Source: Labilithrix luteola (GTDB taxonomy: Bacteria; Myxococcota_A; Polyangia; Polyangiales; Polyangiaceae). Taken from it: DNA of 6,299 bases. Shown piece after piece: positions 5,853 to 6,299 of the stretch (the stretch's first letter is position 1; each line of letters starts with the position of its first letter). The notes beneath the pieces were generated by a model. That model did not search any database. It worked only from the letters and a program-made list of their open reading frames with translations, and was not told the origin of the DNA. A program made the translations under genes and the position numbers. The stretch is from NCBI GenBank assembly GCA_026225435.1, contig JAMFST010000659.1, positions 1 to 6,299 of the forward strand, written 5' to 3'.

Positions 5853-6299
5853 ATGCGACCTCCCCCGCGAACCATCGTCCTCAGCGGTTTCATGGCGACG
5901 GGCAAGACGACCGTGGGCAAGGCGCTCGCCGCCCGCCTCGAGCTCCCCTTCCTCGACACCGACGCGGTGCTCACCGAGCGCACCGGCCGCAGCGTCCCGG
6001 ATCTGTGGCGCAGCGAGGGGGAGGCAGCGTTTCGCGCGCGCGAGGCCGAGCTGGCCCGCGAGCTGCTCGCCCCCGGCCAGCCGCAGCGAGTCATCGCCTT
6101 CGGCGGCGGCACAGTCACCACCAAGGAGACCCGCTGGCTCGCGCTCGACCGCGCGCTCCTCGTCACCCTCACCGCCCGCCCCGAGACCGTCGCCGCCCGC
6201 GTTGTAGATTTGTCCAAACGTCCGAACCTGTCGGTGGGCGGCGACCCGGTGTTCATGGCGTCCGGCCAGGGTCCGTACCTGACCGACGTCGACGGCAAC
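5853..6299 (+). CDS. aroK: Shikimate kinase, partial at 3' end, with anomalous C-terminal sequence
   Basis: This kinase phosphorylates shikimate with ATP to shikimate 3-phosphate, two steps before AroC. Residues 1-116 are a clear AroK. They include the Walker A loop GFMATGKTT (12-20), FLDTD with shikimate-binding Asp37, FR at 60-61 (shikimate-contacting Arg61), and the GGG motif at 84-86. The lid arginine fits Arg123 in KRPNL, six residues after Arg116 plus one, the same spacing as in E. coli AroK. A normal protein would then show a helix containing a LLxxRxxxY motif with another substrate-binding arginine. Instead residues 129-149 read GGDPVFMASGQGPYL followed by TDVDGN, which resembles the start of a HemL-type aminotransferase. 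The frame stays open to the window edge. The start ATG is 14 bases after the aroC stop, with only a weak GAGG upstream. The gene call is firm for the first 116-128 residues; the tail may not belong to it. Confidence 0.9.
   Translation, partial: MRPPPRTIVLSGFMATGKTTVGKALAARLELPFLDTDAVLTERTGRSVPDLWRSEGEAAFRAREAELARELLAPGQPQRVIAFGGGTVTTKETRWLALDRALLVTLTARPETVAARVVDLSKRPNLSVGGDPVFMASGQGPYLTDVDGN
6201..6299 (+). other. Anomalous segment: codon-use shift and class III aminotransferase-like motif
   Basis: The segment continues the aroK frame. Codons 117-124 (GTT GTA GAT TTG TCC AAA CGT CCG) are unlike the GC-ending codons before them. From about 6234 the translation matches the N-terminal pattern of glutamate-1-semialdehyde aminotransferase-like proteins: V-GG-x-P-x-F, then G-x-G-x-Y-L-x-DVDGN. 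No stop or start separates it from aroK. A misassembly at a short shared stretch, a recombination, or a gene fusion would all give this picture. The first is preferred because the shikimate kinase C-terminal motifs are absent. Confidence 0.6.

Noticed and set aside
6204..6240. A frameshifted upstream part of hemL in another frame before the aminotransferase-like motif
   Set aside because: The +1 frame contains N-V-R-T, loosely like the family's NSPVRxF, but it needs both a deletion and a frameshift, while the AroK frame fits the lid motif spacing without any change.
5738..6298. Minus-strand open frame reaching the right edge
   Set aside because: Antisense to the end of aroC and to aroK; Ser/Arg-rich composition is that of a shadow frame.

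Overview
The window is a high-GC (roughly 70%) bacterial segment with almost no non-coding DNA. The codon bias is strong for G/C in the third position. The proteins combine a PATAN/DUF4388 domain, receiver-like domains, a degenerate GGDEF and a relic of an MglA-type GTPase. This mixture suggests a myxobacterium-like member of Myxococcota or another former deltaproteobacterium. That placement is inferred from domain style and composition, not from a marker gene.

Layout from left to right: (1) the 3' two thirds of a drug/metabolite (EamA) transporter gene on the + strand, cut by the window edge. (2) A tight minus-strand operon read from right to left: dapF (diaminopimelate epimerase), a 569-residue multidomain signalling protein (receiver-like, coiled coil, GAF-like, degenerate GGDEF, unassigned C-terminus) and a 492-residue signalling protein (receiver fragment, PATAN/DUF4388, MglA-like pseudo-GTPase). 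Both internal junctions are 4-base GTGA overlaps preceded by the same nine-base purine-rich ribosome binding sequence. The last gene ends inside the 3' end of the transporter gene, so the two overlap tail to tail by 30 bases. (3) A 55-base divergent intergenic region. (4) A plus-strand pair, aroC (chorismate synthase) followed 14 bases later by aroK (shikimate kinase), which runs off the right edge.

Functionally, the metabolic genes are housekeeping: DapF makes meso-diaminopimelate for lysine and peptidoglycan, and AroC and AroK are shikimate pathway enzymes. The unusual part is the pair of signalling proteins translationally coupled to dapF. In both, nearly every recognisable catalytic site has been lost (receiver, GGDEF, GTPase P-loop). 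The degenerate GGDEF nevertheless keeps an RxxD motif at the position of the c-di-GMP inhibitory site. The pair therefore looks like a non-enzymatic binding or scaffold module, possibly a c-di-GMP effector, rather than a conventional two-component system.

The last ~70 bases need caution. The shikimate kinase frame changes, without a stop, into sequence that reads like the N-terminus of a class III aminotransferase (HemL type). The switch occurs around a short GGDPV stretch plausible in both families. An assembly misjoin is the simplest explanation; a real fusion is possible but unproven. I saw no tRNA or rRNA gene, CRISPR array, insertion sequence or convincing terminator hairpin.
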